Shown here in pieces: positions 26,329-34,618 of a stretch of 64,000 nt of DNA. This stretch comes from Brevibacillus laterosporus (GTDB taxonomy: Bacteria; Bacillota; Bacilli; Brevibacillales; Brevibacillaceae), in assembly GCF_030489605.1 (NCBI RefSeq), contig NZ_JAUKFY010000014.1, positions 1-64,000 of the forward strand. Reading direction: 5' to 3'. A program made the position numbers and the translations under genes. Each line of letters opens with the position of its first letter. The first letter of the stretch is position 1. The notes below the pieces were generated by a model. It was not told where the DNA came from. It was given only the letters and a program-made list of their open reading frames with translations, and did not search any database.

Positions 26329-28857
26329 TTAAATAAACAAATTAAGTCCCGATTCCTGCGCATCGCTCAGATATGAAGCAACTCCGGCCACATCTACTCC
26401 GTCAATTAACTCTTCTTGTTTAATCCCCATAATATCCATGCTCATAGCGCAAGCTACTAGTTTTACTCCTGCCGCTTGAGCATTCTTCATTAGGGTCTCT
26501 AGGGAATCTACATTTTTCTTCTCCATAACATGCTGCATCATTTTCGTCCCCATTCCAGCCATGTTCAGCTTCGACAAGGTCAGTTTATTGGCCCCTTTTG
26601 GCATCATTATTCCAAACATTTTTTCCAGTGTATCCTTCTCAACTGCCGGCGCATGTTCACGACGCAAGATGTTAAGTCCCCAGAAAGTGAAGAACATCGT
26701 CACCTTTTTCCCCATAGAAGCCGCTCCAGATGCAATGATAAACGAAGCCATCGCTTTATCTAAATCACCGCTAAATACGACCATTGTAGCTCCGGTTTTG
26801 TCAATTTGCTTTTCAGCGTTGGCCTTTTGCATAGCAGCTCCGGCTATTGAGGTGGGCAAGTTTGTCCCCTTTTGAATAAATACATGAGCTACTTTATTGC
26901 TATATTCGGAAGAGAGAAGGGTATTTCCTGTTTTATTGCACCACGCGGCAATATCAGCCATAAATCCAGGATCGGTGGCTTTTACTTCAATTATTTGTCC
27001 GTCTTGGGCTCCTGATACAGCCTGGAAAACCTGCATAATAGGACCGGGACATTGTAACCCGCATGCATCAATCGTAATCGCCGGACTATCTATGTGAGAC
27101 GCTGATATTTGGGGGCGCTTTGATTGTGATTGAGCTTCTGTTGCAGGTTTTCCAGCGGAATCTCCTGCCGCTGGTGCTACATCCTCTTTTCTTGGGTTGG
27201 GCGTTTCTTCTGTCGATTTGCCCATCCGATATGTTTTATATCCACCATCTACGTTTTTTACCTGATAGCCATATTCACTAAGCAGACGTGCCGCTAAATA
27301 TCCGCGTAATCCTACTTGGCAGGATACATAGATCGTTTGATCCTTTGGCAGCTCAGCAAGGCGATTGCGCAGCTTTGGCAGAGGAATATTAATAGAACCC
27401 TTGATATAACCGGCTTCTCTTTCAATCGGCTCCCGTACGTCAACCAGTAATCCACCGTCTGCTACAATTTGATCTATCTCATGCCATTGCACAATGTCAA
27501 CTAAGCCGTCAGCAATATTGCTGGCTACATATCCTACCATATTAACCGGATCTTTAGCAGAGGAATATGGAGGAGCATAAGCAAGCTCCAGATCAGGAAG
27601 GTCGTGAATGGTTAATCCTCCTTTTATCGCTGTTGCTATCACGTCAATGCGTTTATCGGCTCCATCTGCTGAGATGGCCTGCGCTCCGTAGATTTTGCCT
27701 GTTGTTTTATCAAAAAGCAGCTTCATCCAAATAGGCGCCGCACCTGGGTAATATCCAGCATGAGAAGCAGGATGTACATGGATGGCTGTATATTCGATCC
27801 CAGCTCGTAGTAAGGTTTTTTCATTATTTCCTGTAGTGGCGACAGTAAGATCAAACACTTTTGCAATTGACGTCCCAAGTGTGCCGTTATATTGAACATC
27901 GCGACCATTAATATGATCTGCTACTAAGCGTCCTTGTCGATTGGCCGGCCATGCAAGCGGTATGTGCGTTGGCTGATTATTAATATAGTCTGTTACCTCT
28001 ACCGCATCACCAATAGCATAAATGGCTGGATCATCCGTTTGCATGTGCTTATTGACACGAATAGCTCCACGTACCCCTACAACAAGACCCGCTTCCTTTG
28101 CTAGCTGAGACTCGGGCTGTACACCAATGGCTAAAATGATCATGTCTGTCACTAATTCACGCCCACTGCTGAGACGAACAATCCTTCCTTGATCGCCAAA
28201 AGCCTCCACTCCATCCTGCAAAAGCAGCGTAATGCCTTTAGCCCGCATATGCTCATGTACCACAGCAGCCATTTCAATATCAAGGGGTGCCATAACCTGC
28301 TTACCCATTTCGACTAGCGTAACATCAAGTCCACGCTCGGACAGATTCTCAGCCATTTCCACACCAATAAATCCGCCGCCAATAACAACGGCGCGAGTAG
28401 GCTGTTGTTGATCTACATAGCTTTTAATCGCATCCGTATCTGAAACACTTCGCAATGTGAATAATTGCTTTGCTTCATCAATTCCTGGAATAGCAGGTCG
28501 TATCGGTTTTGCACCCGGAGACAGAAGCAGAATGTCGTAGCTCTCTTCATATATCTCTTTGGATTGCAGATTGTGAATCGTAACCGTCTTTTTCTCCCGG
28601 TTAATATGAGTAACTTCGCTTCTAATGCGAATATCCATGTTAAAACGCTGAGACATTCCCTCCACTGATTGTAAAAAGAGCTTGCTTCGTTGCTCGATGA
28701 CCTCGCCAATATAATAGGGAAGACCGCAGTTGGCATACGAGATATGTTCACCCCGTTCAATCATAATCAGCTCATCCCGCTCACTTAACCTACGCAATCT
28801 AGCTGCCGCTGTTGCTCCGCCAGCTACTCCACCTACTATGATGATTTTCTTTTTCAT
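26329..28857 (-). CDS. cdr: CoA-disulfide reductase-rhodanese-TusA-DsrE fusion
   Basis: 842 residues in four parts. (1) FAD/NAD(P)H CoA-disulfide reductase, 1 to about 450, with GGVAGGATAAAR and active Cys44 (YANCGLPYYIG); (2) rhodanese, about 455-545, active Cys513 (VSCQVGLRG); (3) TusA-like sulfur carrier, about 593-665, with Cys599 and Cys603 (DACGLQCPGP); (4) DsrE-like domain, about 690-842 (MVVFSGDLDKAMASFIIASGAASMGKKV). The chain suits reduction of CoA persulfides or polysulfides and sulfur relay. A Pro/Ala/Gln/Ser-rich linker separates parts 2 and 3. The first gene of an operon with cstR; two operators lie upstream. Confidence 0.95.
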   Translation of the reverse strand: MKKKIIIVGGVAGGATAAARLRRLSERDELIMIERGEHISYANCGLPYYIGEVIEQRSKLFLQSVEGMSQRFNMDIRIRSEVTHINREKKTVTIHNLQSKEIYEESYDILLLSPGAKPIRPAIPGIDEAKQLFTLRSVSDTDAIKSYVDQQQPTRAVVIGGGFIGVEMAENLSERGLDVTLVEMGKQVMAPLDIEMAAVVHEHMRAKGITLLLQDGVEAFGDQGRIVRLSSGRELVTDMIILAIGVQPESQLAKEAGLVVGVRGAIRVNKHMQTDDPAIYAIGDAVEVTDYINNQPTHIPLAWPANRQGRLVADHINGRDVQYNGTLGTSIAKVFDLTVATTGNNEKTLLRAGIEYTAIHVHPASHAGYYPGAAPIWMKLLFDKTTGKIYGAQAISADGADKRIDVIATAIKGGLTIHDLPDLELAYAPPYSSAKDPVNMVGYVASNIADGLVDIVQWHEIDQIVADGGLLVDVREPIEREAGYIKGSINIPLPKLRNRLAELPKDQTIYVSCQVGLRGYLAARLLSEYGYQVKNVDGGYKTYRMGKSTEETPNPRKEDVAPAAGDSAGKPATEAQSQSKRPQISASHIDSPAITIDACGLQCPGPIMQVFQAVSGAQDGQIIEVKATDPGFMADIAAWCNKTGNTLLSSEYSNKVAHVFIQKGTNLPTSIAGAAMQKANAEKQIDKTGATMVVFSGDLDKAMASFIIASGAASMGKKVTMFFTFWGLNILRREHAPAVEKDTLEKMFGIMMPKGANKLTLSKLNMAGMGTKMMQHVMEKKNVDSLETLMKNAQAAGVKLVACAMSMDIMGIKQEELIDGVDVAGVASYLSDAQESGLNLFI

Positions 28858-28911
28858 AAGTTGTTTGCTCCTTTTGTATGTTGAATGTCATTTCCTGTAT
28901 TAAAACCAAAG

Positions 28912-28927
28912 ATACCCCATAGGGTAT
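28912..28927. promoter_or_regulatory. CstR operator 1
   Basis: ATACCC-CATA-GGGTAT, a perfect 6-4-6 palindrome of the CsoR/CstR type, 55 bases before the cdr start. Confidence 0.8.
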
Positions 28928-28976
28928 TAATCAAAATAAAAAAATATCTCAATCATACTTACATGCAAAAGAGTTT

Positions 28977-28994
28977 TATACCCCCATGGGTATA
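28977..28994. promoter_or_regulatory. CstR operator 2
   Basis: TATACCC-CCAT-GGGTATA, a perfect palindrome with the same core as operator 1 and 66 bases away centre to centre. The region between should contain the cdr promoter. Confidence 0.8.
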
Positions 28995-29110
28995 TAATAA
29001 ACTCTAATCTTCTTCCAAGTCAACAGGAGATTAAGCGCTTAAACGAAATAACATTCCAGATTATAAATAAGCTGGTAACCGAAGAAAATTCATCTCGTTA
29101 CAGCGAGATA

Positions 29111-29119
29111 TGCTACAAT
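29111..29119 (+). promoter_or_regulatory. Extended -10 promoter of the rlmA leader
   Basis: TGCTACAAT, an extended -10 (TGn plus TACAAT). No good -35 is seen 17 bases upstream, which extended -10 promoters tolerate. Transcription would start near 29126, 43 bases before the leader ORF. Confidence 0.6.
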
Positions 29120-29168
29120 AAAAGCTGGGTGAAAGCCTTTTACTTTATCCAGAGGAGTTTTGAACATT

Positions 29169-29198
29169 ATGATCATCAAATTCATTCGTCTACGGTAA
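29169..29198 (+). CDS. Nine-codon leader peptide MIIKFIRLR
   Basis: The ORF encodes MIIKFIRLR and stops. GAGGAG lies eleven bases before the ATG. The C-terminal Arg-Leu-Arg fits the Arg/Lys-x-Arg/Lys macrolide-dependent ribosome arrest motif seen in leader peptides such as ErmDL, where the third residue is the incoming A-site amino acid. The stop codon is five bases before the 5' arm of a terminator, and the downstream gene is a macrolide-linked rRNA methyltransferase. The function is inferred; the ORF and its position are seen directly. Confidence 0.65.
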   Translation: MIIKFIRLR

Positions 29199-29202
29199 TG
29201 TG

Positions 29203-29272
29203 AGGTACAGTTCATGTTAATCTCAACCATTTTTTCGAAAATGGCTTGAGCTTGTTTGACTGTGCCTTTTTT
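29203..29272 (+). terminator. Attenuator terminator between leader peptide and rlmA
   Basis: Outer stem AGGTACAGT (29203-29211) with ACTGTGCCT (29259-29267), nine pairs including one G-U, followed by TTTTTT. It encloses a strong inner hairpin CTCAACCATTTT-TTCG-AAAATGG-C-TTGAG (29222-29250). An alternative pairing is visible: CATTCGT-CTA-CGG in the leader ORF (29183-29195) with CCG-ACT-ACGAATG (29279-29291), next to the rlmA binding site. Confidence 0.7.
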
Positions 29273-29305
29273 CATTCACCGACTACGAATGAATGAGGTG
29301 TTTTT

Positions 29306-30193
29306 GTGTCCAAAACGAAGAATTCCAGAGAATATTCCAATCTGATTTTAGAGGCTGAAGATATCTTTAGATGCCCGGTTTGTAAGAATCAAATGCGAAG
29401 GGTTAATCGAAAAAGTCTACTATGCATCAAGGGTCATAATTTTGATCTCTCTGCTCATGGATATATCAATTTATTAACGAGAGCCTCAAACACAAAATAC
29501 AGTAAACAAATGTTTAAATCTAGAAGGACAATTTGCAAAGGTGGATTTTTTGATCCTTTGAATGAAATCATAAGCGAAAGGATCATGACCGAAACCAAGA
29601 AAGAACGGATCACTATACTAGATGCTGGATGCGGAGAAGGCTCGCATTTATCTAGCATTCAGGGAAAAATAAGCAAACATCATACATGTAAAGCTTTAGG
29701 AGTAGGTGTAGATATTTCTAAAGAAGGTATTAGCTTGGCTTCGCGGGAGTATCCAAATGCAGTATGGTGCGTTACGGATATAGCACATTGCCCCTTTGCT
29801 AGTGAACAATTTGATTATATTTTAAATATATTATCGCCATCTAATTACTCTGAATTTATAAGAATGATGGCTGATGACGGTATGGTCATAAAGGTCATCC
29901 CTAACAGAGATTATCTGAAGGAATTGAGAGAGGCTTTTTACAAGGAACCGAATAAGCAGAGGTACTCCAACGACAACACACTGGCTCTCTTTAAAAGTCA
30001 CTTTCAGCTTGTAGATGTTAAGCAAGTCCGCTATCGTTTTGCTTTGGATCATACCTCCATCGAAGCTCTGCTTCAGATGACCCCATTATCCTGGGGAGCA
30101 ACGGAAGAAGGAATTAAAGCATTCCTACAAACGGATGTATTAGAGATAACCATTGACCTGACGATTCTATTCGGTAAAAAGCATCGCAGCTAG
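29306..30193 (+). CDS. rlmA: 23S rRNA (guanine-N1)-methyltransferase, RlmA/TlrB type
   Basis: 295 residues. The N-terminal zinc finger has Cys23-x2-Cys26 and Cys40-x3-His44 as in RlmA, then CKGGFFDPLNEII, and the SAM-binding motif DAGCGEG at 106-112. Family members methylate G745 (RlmA-I, mostly Gram-negative) or G748 (RlmA-II; TlrB and MyrA give resistance to tylosin and mycinamicin) in 23S rRNA near the peptide exit tunnel. A Gram-positive protein is more likely RlmA-II, but the sequence alone does not settle it. Start GTG follows GAGGTG by six bases. The leader peptide and terminator suggest drug-inducible expression. Confidence 0.9.
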   Translation: MSKTKNSREYSNLILEAEDIFRCPVCKNQMRRVNRKSLLCIKGHNFDLSAHGYINLLTRASNTKYSKQMFKSRRTICKGGFFDPLNEIISERIMTETKKERITILDAGCGEGSHLSSIQGKISKHHTCKALGVGVDISKEGISLASREYPNAVWCVTDIAHCPFASEQFDYILNILSPSNYSEFIRMMADDGMVIKVIPNRDYLKELREAFYKEPNKQRYSNDNTLALFKSHFQLVDVKQVRYRFALDHTSIEALLQMTPLSWGATEEGIKAFLQTDVLEITIDLTILFGKKHRS

Positions 30194-30218
30194 CGGTTAT
30201 CAATATGTAATCATAATA

Positions 30219-30257
30219 AAGAGCTTTATCGCGCATCTGCTGCGTGATAAAGCTCTT
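30219..30257. terminator. Bidirectional terminator
   Basis: AAGAGCTTTATC / GATAAAGCTCTT stem with GCG pairs inside, between the convergent rlmA and usp genes. Confidence 0.85.
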
Positions 30258-30269
30258 ATTGTTAGCTGC

Positions 30270-30713
30270 TTATTTAATAATAAAAACCGGGCACGGTGCT
30301 AATTGTGTAATACGATGGCTAACGCTACCTAACATCAATTCCTTAAAATCTCCCAGCCCGCGGCTACCCATCATGATTAAGTCAGCATTCTTTTCTTTAA
30401 CCAAAGCGAGCAATTCGTTAGCCGGGTCCCCTTGAAGCAGGATAGCTTCACATTGAACTCCTTCTTTTTCCGCCGCTTCGCATGCTTGATCTAGTATTTC
30501 TTGACCGTATTTTTTGGCTTCTTCCAGATATTCAGATTGAACGTCATGAACCATAAATACTAATTGACTAGCTACATAGGCAGGTAATTCTTTTACAACA
30601 TGCACAAAAGTGAGCGAGGATTTATTTTCACGGGCAAATAGAATCGCCGCTTCCTGTACTTTTGGACTTAACTGCGAACCATCCAAAGCTATCACCATTT
30701 TATCAAACATCAT
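30270..30713 (-). CDS. Universal stress protein (UspA family)
   Basis: 147 residues, one Usp domain: MVIALDGSQLS at the N-terminus and the ATP-binding GSRGLGDFKELMLGSVSHRITQLAPCPVFII at the end (G-2x-G-9x-G-S/T type), so it is of the nucleotide-binding class. Two ATGs in tandem follow AAGGAGG; the second (30710) has better spacing. Single gene; role in stress survival is general to the family. Confidence 0.9.
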   Translation of the reverse strand: MMFDKMVIALDGSQLSPKVQEAAILFARENKSSLTFVHVVKELPAYVASQLVFMVHDVQSEYLEEAKKYGQEILDQACEAAEKEGVQCEAILLQGDPANELLALVKEKNADLIMMGSRGLGDFKELMLGSVSHRITQLAPCPVFIIK

Positions 30714-30830
30714 ATGGCCTCCTTGTTATATCGGTTCTTTATTATCATTGTAGCATGTAGATCAGCAAGGATTTCATATATTTATGAAAAATCCGGAAAC
30801 GTTTTGCGAAAAAAAATGACCAGCTCCAAG

Positions 30831-30926
30831 TTAAAAGAACTTCCTCGCAAAGGATAATAGCATAATTGCGGCTACCACCATGCAAAGAATAAATAATCCC
30901 TTTTCTTGTTTTTTAAACGGATCCAT
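30831..30926 (-). CDS. Small 31-residue membrane peptide
   Basis: MDPFKKQEKGLFILCMVVAA then IMLLSFARKFF: a charged head and one helix. GGGGAG lies five bases before the ATG. It lies between usp and the oxidoreductase gene. No family recognised; plausible rather than certain. Confidence 0.5.
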   Translation of the reverse strand: MDPFKKQEKGLFILCMVVAAIMLLSFARKFF

Positions 30927-31073
30927 CTCTTCTCCCCATTCCTTCCACCATTCTCCTTAGGTTACCCCTATTATAGAAGGAGAACTCAGCCTTCCCTCTT
31001 CTTTTGGATGTCCGTTCTGTGAAGAATTGCACAAGCTTTACCAAAGCAGTGAAAGATCCACAATATCTGTGGA

Positions 31074-32117
31074 TCAATCTATATAAATAGTCCGACCTTC
31101 CCGACTGCTTTTAAAAGCCGCTTCAATTAGAAAAATAGTCATCCGCGCCTGTTCTGCATGAACGGGTGCTTGCTTGCCTAAACGAATTGCCTCGTGAAGC
31201 TGATCATAGTAACAGTGATAAGAGCCCCTTTCTGAGACGATTTTTTCTGTCACAGGCTTACCTTCAACCATCGTGGTTAGCTCTCCTTGCCATTCTTTTT
31301 CTTCCTGACCCCAATTGGACGAGTTGAGAGGCTGATTGTCACGAATAGCCCCCTCCTGCACATCAAATCCAAACTTTATATAGCTCCCCTTATCACCATG
31401 CACCTGAAAACGCGGTCCCGGTTGAACTGTCAGCATGTCAGCGTGTAAAATCACTCGCAAGCGATCATAATGCAGGATGACATGAAAATAATCATCTGTT
31501 TTAGCCCCAGGACGCTGTGCTTGTACATCTGCTGTAACCGCTTGGGGCATGCCAAACAGCATAACAGCCTGATCTAACAGGTGAGAGCCTAGATCATACA
31601 AAATGCCGGAGCCGGAGCCTGCGTTTTCTCTCCACCGATCACGTACTTCAGGCCGATACCGATCGAAATGAGATTCAAAATGATAGATTTCACCTAGTCG
31701 GCCTTCCTGACGCAGGCGTTTGATTGTCAAAAAATCGTTATCCCACCGTCTGTTTTGATAAACACTTAGCACCTTACCTGTCGGCTTATTTAGCTCAATG
31801 AGTTCATCTGCCTCTTTGGTTGTTACAACAAACGGTTTCTCAACCACAATATGTACCTTTGCCTGTATCGCTTCTTTTACCATATCGTAATGAAGCGATG
31901 TAGGCGTCGTAATGATGACCAATTCCACTTTGGGATTTTGCAATAGCTCATGCAATTGCGATGCAACCTGCACATCCCCTAGGTCTGCTCTTACCTTTTC
32001 TGGTTTGGAAGATAGGACTGCCACAATCTCATAATGCTCTGATGCTTGTAGAAAAGGAACATGAAAGGTAGTAGCTGACGGACCGTATCCAACAATACCA
32101 ACTCCGATTTTCTGCAT
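31074..32117 (-). CDS. Gfo/Idh/MocA-family oxidoreductase (IolW/YvaA-like)
   Basis: 347 residues. NAD(P)-binding Rossmann domain with GIVGYGPSATTFH, catalytic-region EKPF, and VYQNRRWDNDFLTIK and GSGSGILYDLGSHLLDQAVMLFG as in B. subtilis IolW (scyllo-inositol dehydrogenase, NADP-dependent). The pattern match to IolW is good, but substrates vary widely in this family and no inositol genes are near. Start after AGGAGG. Confidence 0.85.
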   Translation of the reverse strand: MQKIGVGIVGYGPSATTFHVPFLQASEHYEIVAVLSSKPEKVRADLGDVQVASQLHELLQNPKVELVIITTPTSLHYDMVKEAIQAKVHIVVEKPFVVTTKEADELIELNKPTGKVLSVYQNRRWDNDFLTIKRLRQEGRLGEIYHFESHFDRYRPEVRDRWRENAGSGSGILYDLGSHLLDQAVMLFGMPQAVTADVQAQRPGAKTDDYFHVILHYDRLRVILHADMLTVQPGPRFQVHGDKGSYIKFGFDVQEGAIRDNQPLNSSNWGQEEKEWQGELTTMVEGKPVTEKIVSERGSYHCYYDQLHEAIRLGKQAPVHAEQARMTIFLIEAAFKSSREGRTIYID

Positions 32118-32412
32118 GTGAAATTCCTCCTGCTAAGAGAATTCTATCTCTTTATTTTACCCATGATGATCTAATTGTCTTATCATAAATGAACGCGACT
32201 GCTTGTTAAGAAATTGAGCGCCGCACTGAATAATCTTATGAATAATAGTCCAACTTATGCACAAAAGATTACTAGTTTTTGGTCTTCTCTAATGAAGTCA
32301 TCCTGCTTTATAATGAGCCTAATAGAAGGTAATCATATCGATCATCTTTTGCTTCTATCCAATCTTTGCAAAATACTTGGCAACAGATCAACTGGCAAAG
32401 GAGGTTGTATCC

Positions 32413-34563
32413 ATGTCGCTCGATAAACGAAGCGCTGCGATTTTGCATAAAATTATGCAAGCAGACTCATATGTAACGGTACAGGAGCTCTTAGAATCTC
32501 AAGGAATTTCAAAACGTACGCTTTATTATGATATGAATAAAATAAATGATTGGCTGAAAGAAAATCAACTCCCTGATGTTCAATATATCCGAAGCACCGG
32601 CTACTATATAGACGAACAAACCAAGCAAAAAATACCTGATAAGCTGCAAGGTATGAAGAAATGGCAATATGAGTATTCCGTTAAGGAGCGCAAGGCTTGG
32701 CTAACCATCTATCTTTTAACTCAGGAAGGACGAATCCTGCTTGAAGATTTGATGAATCGGCTAGGTGTTAGCCGCAACACCACCCTGGATGATTTAAAAA
32801 AATTAAAAACGGAGCTTCAGGCCTTTCATATATCGCTCCATTTTGACCGCAAGCAAGGCTACTTTATTCAGGGCGAGGAACAGGATAAGCGAAAGGCGCT
32901 CATTTTCTATCTCTCTCAGGCCGTAACAACCCAAAGCTGGAATCAACTCGTCTCCCACATTCAAACCGTGGCGCATTCCACTTCCATGGTAGAAGAGGAG
33001 CAACAAGAGGATTTCTTGAAAACAAAAGAAATTCAAGTAATCCGTGAGGCTTTATCTGTTTGCGAGCGCCTATTAGGCATTCAATATACCGATGAGGTTC
33101 TGGAGAGCTTAAGTATTCACATCCATCTGTTCCGTAAGCGCTTCAGCCGTGGACAGCATGTCACCATTGATATGGAAGAGAAAGAGGTATTGAAAAAGAC
33201 AAAGCATTTTGAAGCGGCGACTTATATTAGCAATGAACTGTCTAAAACCCTGCACATTGATATACCAGAAGATGAGACCTATTACATTGCCACGCATCTC
33301 TTAGGCGCTCGCGTGATGAACCAATATCATTCGGATCAGGAGAATTCTCATACTCAAATGCTGTTGGAAGCGGTTCAGCGCATGATTACTGATTTTCAAA
33401 AGTTCGCTTGTATAATGTTTGAAAATCCGGAAGGGCTGAAACGCGATTTAATTCTACACCTTAAGCCTGCCTTCTATCGAATCAAGTATGGAATTAATAT
33501 GGACAATCCGCTGATCGATTCCATTAAAACGCACTATCATGAGATTTTCTTATTAACACAGAAGGTTATTGTTCATTTTGAACAGCTAGTTGGGCAAAAG
33601 GTATGTGAAGACGAGATCGCTTATATTTCGATGCATTTTGGAGCGTGGCTACGTAAGCAAGGAGCCAATCCGGCACCACGAAAAAAAGCACTGATCGTGT
33701 GCCCAAACGGTATTGGCACCTCACTGATTCTGCAAAACCAATTAGAAAACCTATTCTCTTCTATAGACATTTGTAAAACGGTTTCCTTACGAGAGTATGA
33801 AGCCCGCTCTTATGATGTTGATCTGATCTTTTCTACTACCACCCTGACAAAAAGCGATGCGCCTGTCTATGTGGTAAATCCAATTCTTAATGACGCGGAA
33901 AAAGCTCGCTTATTAAGACGAGTAGGAGCGTATATTTCTGACAAAGAAAAGCAGCCGACAGAGTCGTTAGAAGGCATGATGTCTATTATTCGTCGTCATG
34001 CGGTGATAAAAAATGAAGAAGCTCTCCATCAAGAGCTAAAGGAGTACCTACTGGAACCTGCTGCATTACATAAGGAGCTTACCTATAAGCCCACTGTTGC
34101 AGATATCCTCACAAGGGACCAGATTCAGGTAGCACGAACCGTTGCCAACTGGGAAGAAGCGATTCGGCTTGCATCAGCACCTTTAGTCCGCAATGGAAGT
34201 ATTCTCCCATCTTATGTAGACGCCATGATTCGCTCAGTGTATGATCATGGACCATACATTGTAATCGCGCCCAAAATTGCTATTCCGCATTCCAGGCCGC
34301 AGGATGGTGTTCAACGTTTGAGCATGAGCCTCCTACAATTGAAGCATCCCGTATCCTTCTCGGAAAGGCCGGAGCATTCGGCACAGCTATTTATTGTACT
34401 GGCTGCTATAGATAATGAAACGCATCTGCGCGCATTGGCCCAGCTAACAGCGGTTCTTTCTTCTCCAGAAGCATTACAGACCTTGTTGCAGACCGATCAA
34501 ATTGATGATGTTCTTCACTTATTAGAAATTTACTCTCAGCACCAGCTGCCTGCTGGATTATAA
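32413..34563 (+). CDS. PRD-containing PTS-controlled regulator (BglG/MtlR class)
   Basis: About 716 residues. Order: helix-turn-helix 11 (about 1-60, TVQELLESQGISKRTLYYDMNKI), second HTH (about 95-150, NRLGVSRNTTLDDLKKL), two PRD regions (about 200-410, with His in SIHIHLFRKR and CEDEIAYISMHFGAW), a IIB-like domain (KKALIVCPNGIGTSLILQNQL) and a C-terminal IIA domain with active His in AIPHSRPQDGV. Such proteins switch sugar genes by PTS phosphorylation. No PTS permease is adjacent, so it is an orphan; target unknown. The start chosen follows AAAGGAGG; an upstream ATG adds 12 residues. Confidence 0.9.
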   Translation: MSLDKRSAAILHKIMQADSYVTVQELLESQGISKRTLYYDMNKINDWLKENQLPDVQYIRSTGYYIDEQTKQKIPDKLQGMKKWQYEYSVKERKAWLTIYLLTQEGRILLEDLMNRLGVSRNTTLDDLKKLKTELQAFHISLHFDRKQGYFIQGEEQDKRKALIFYLSQAVTTQSWNQLVSHIQTVAHSTSMVEEEQQEDFLKTKEIQVIREALSVCERLLGIQYTDEVLESLSIHIHLFRKRFSRGQHVTIDMEEKEVLKKTKHFEAATYISNELSKTLHIDIPEDETYYIATHLLGARVMNQYHSDQENSHTQMLLEAVQRMITDFQKFACIMFENPEGLKRDLILHLKPAFYRIKYGINMDNPLIDSIKTHYHEIFLLTQKVIVHFEQLVGQKVCEDEIAYISMHFGAWLRKQGANPAPRKKALIVCPNGIGTSLILQNQLENLFSSIDICKTVSLREYEARSYDVDLIFSTTTLTKSDAPVYVVNPILNDAEKARLLRRVGAYISDKEKQPTESLEGMMSIIRRHAVIKNEEALHQELKEYLLEPAALHKELTYKPTVADILTRDQIQVARTVANWEEAIRLASAPLVRNGSILPSYVDAMIRSVYDHGPYIVIAPKIAIPHSRPQDGVQRLSMSLLQLKHPVSFSERPEHSAQLFIVLAAIDNETHLRALAQLTAVLSSPEALQTLLQTDQIDDVLHLLEIYSQHQLPAGL

Positions 34564-34573
34564 AAATAAAGCA

Positions 34574-34609
34574 AAAACCAACCAAAGCGTCTGCGATGGT
34601 TGGTTTTTT
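34574..34609. terminator. Bidirectional terminator
   Basis: AAAACCAACCA / TGGTTGGTTTT stem with A-tract before and T-tract after, between the convergent PRD regulator and cysA genes. Confidence 0.88.
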
Positions 34610-34618
34610 CCATTTTCC

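Noticed and set aside
29090-29275. A 61-codon minus-strand ORF upstream of the rRNA methyltransferase
   Set aside because: No ribosome site, no recognisable features, and it lies antisense to the leader peptide and terminator, which explain the region better.
32214-32426. A 70-codon ORF before the PRD regulator
   Set aside because: It has no good ribosome site and overlaps the regulator's own start; the composition is not protein-like.
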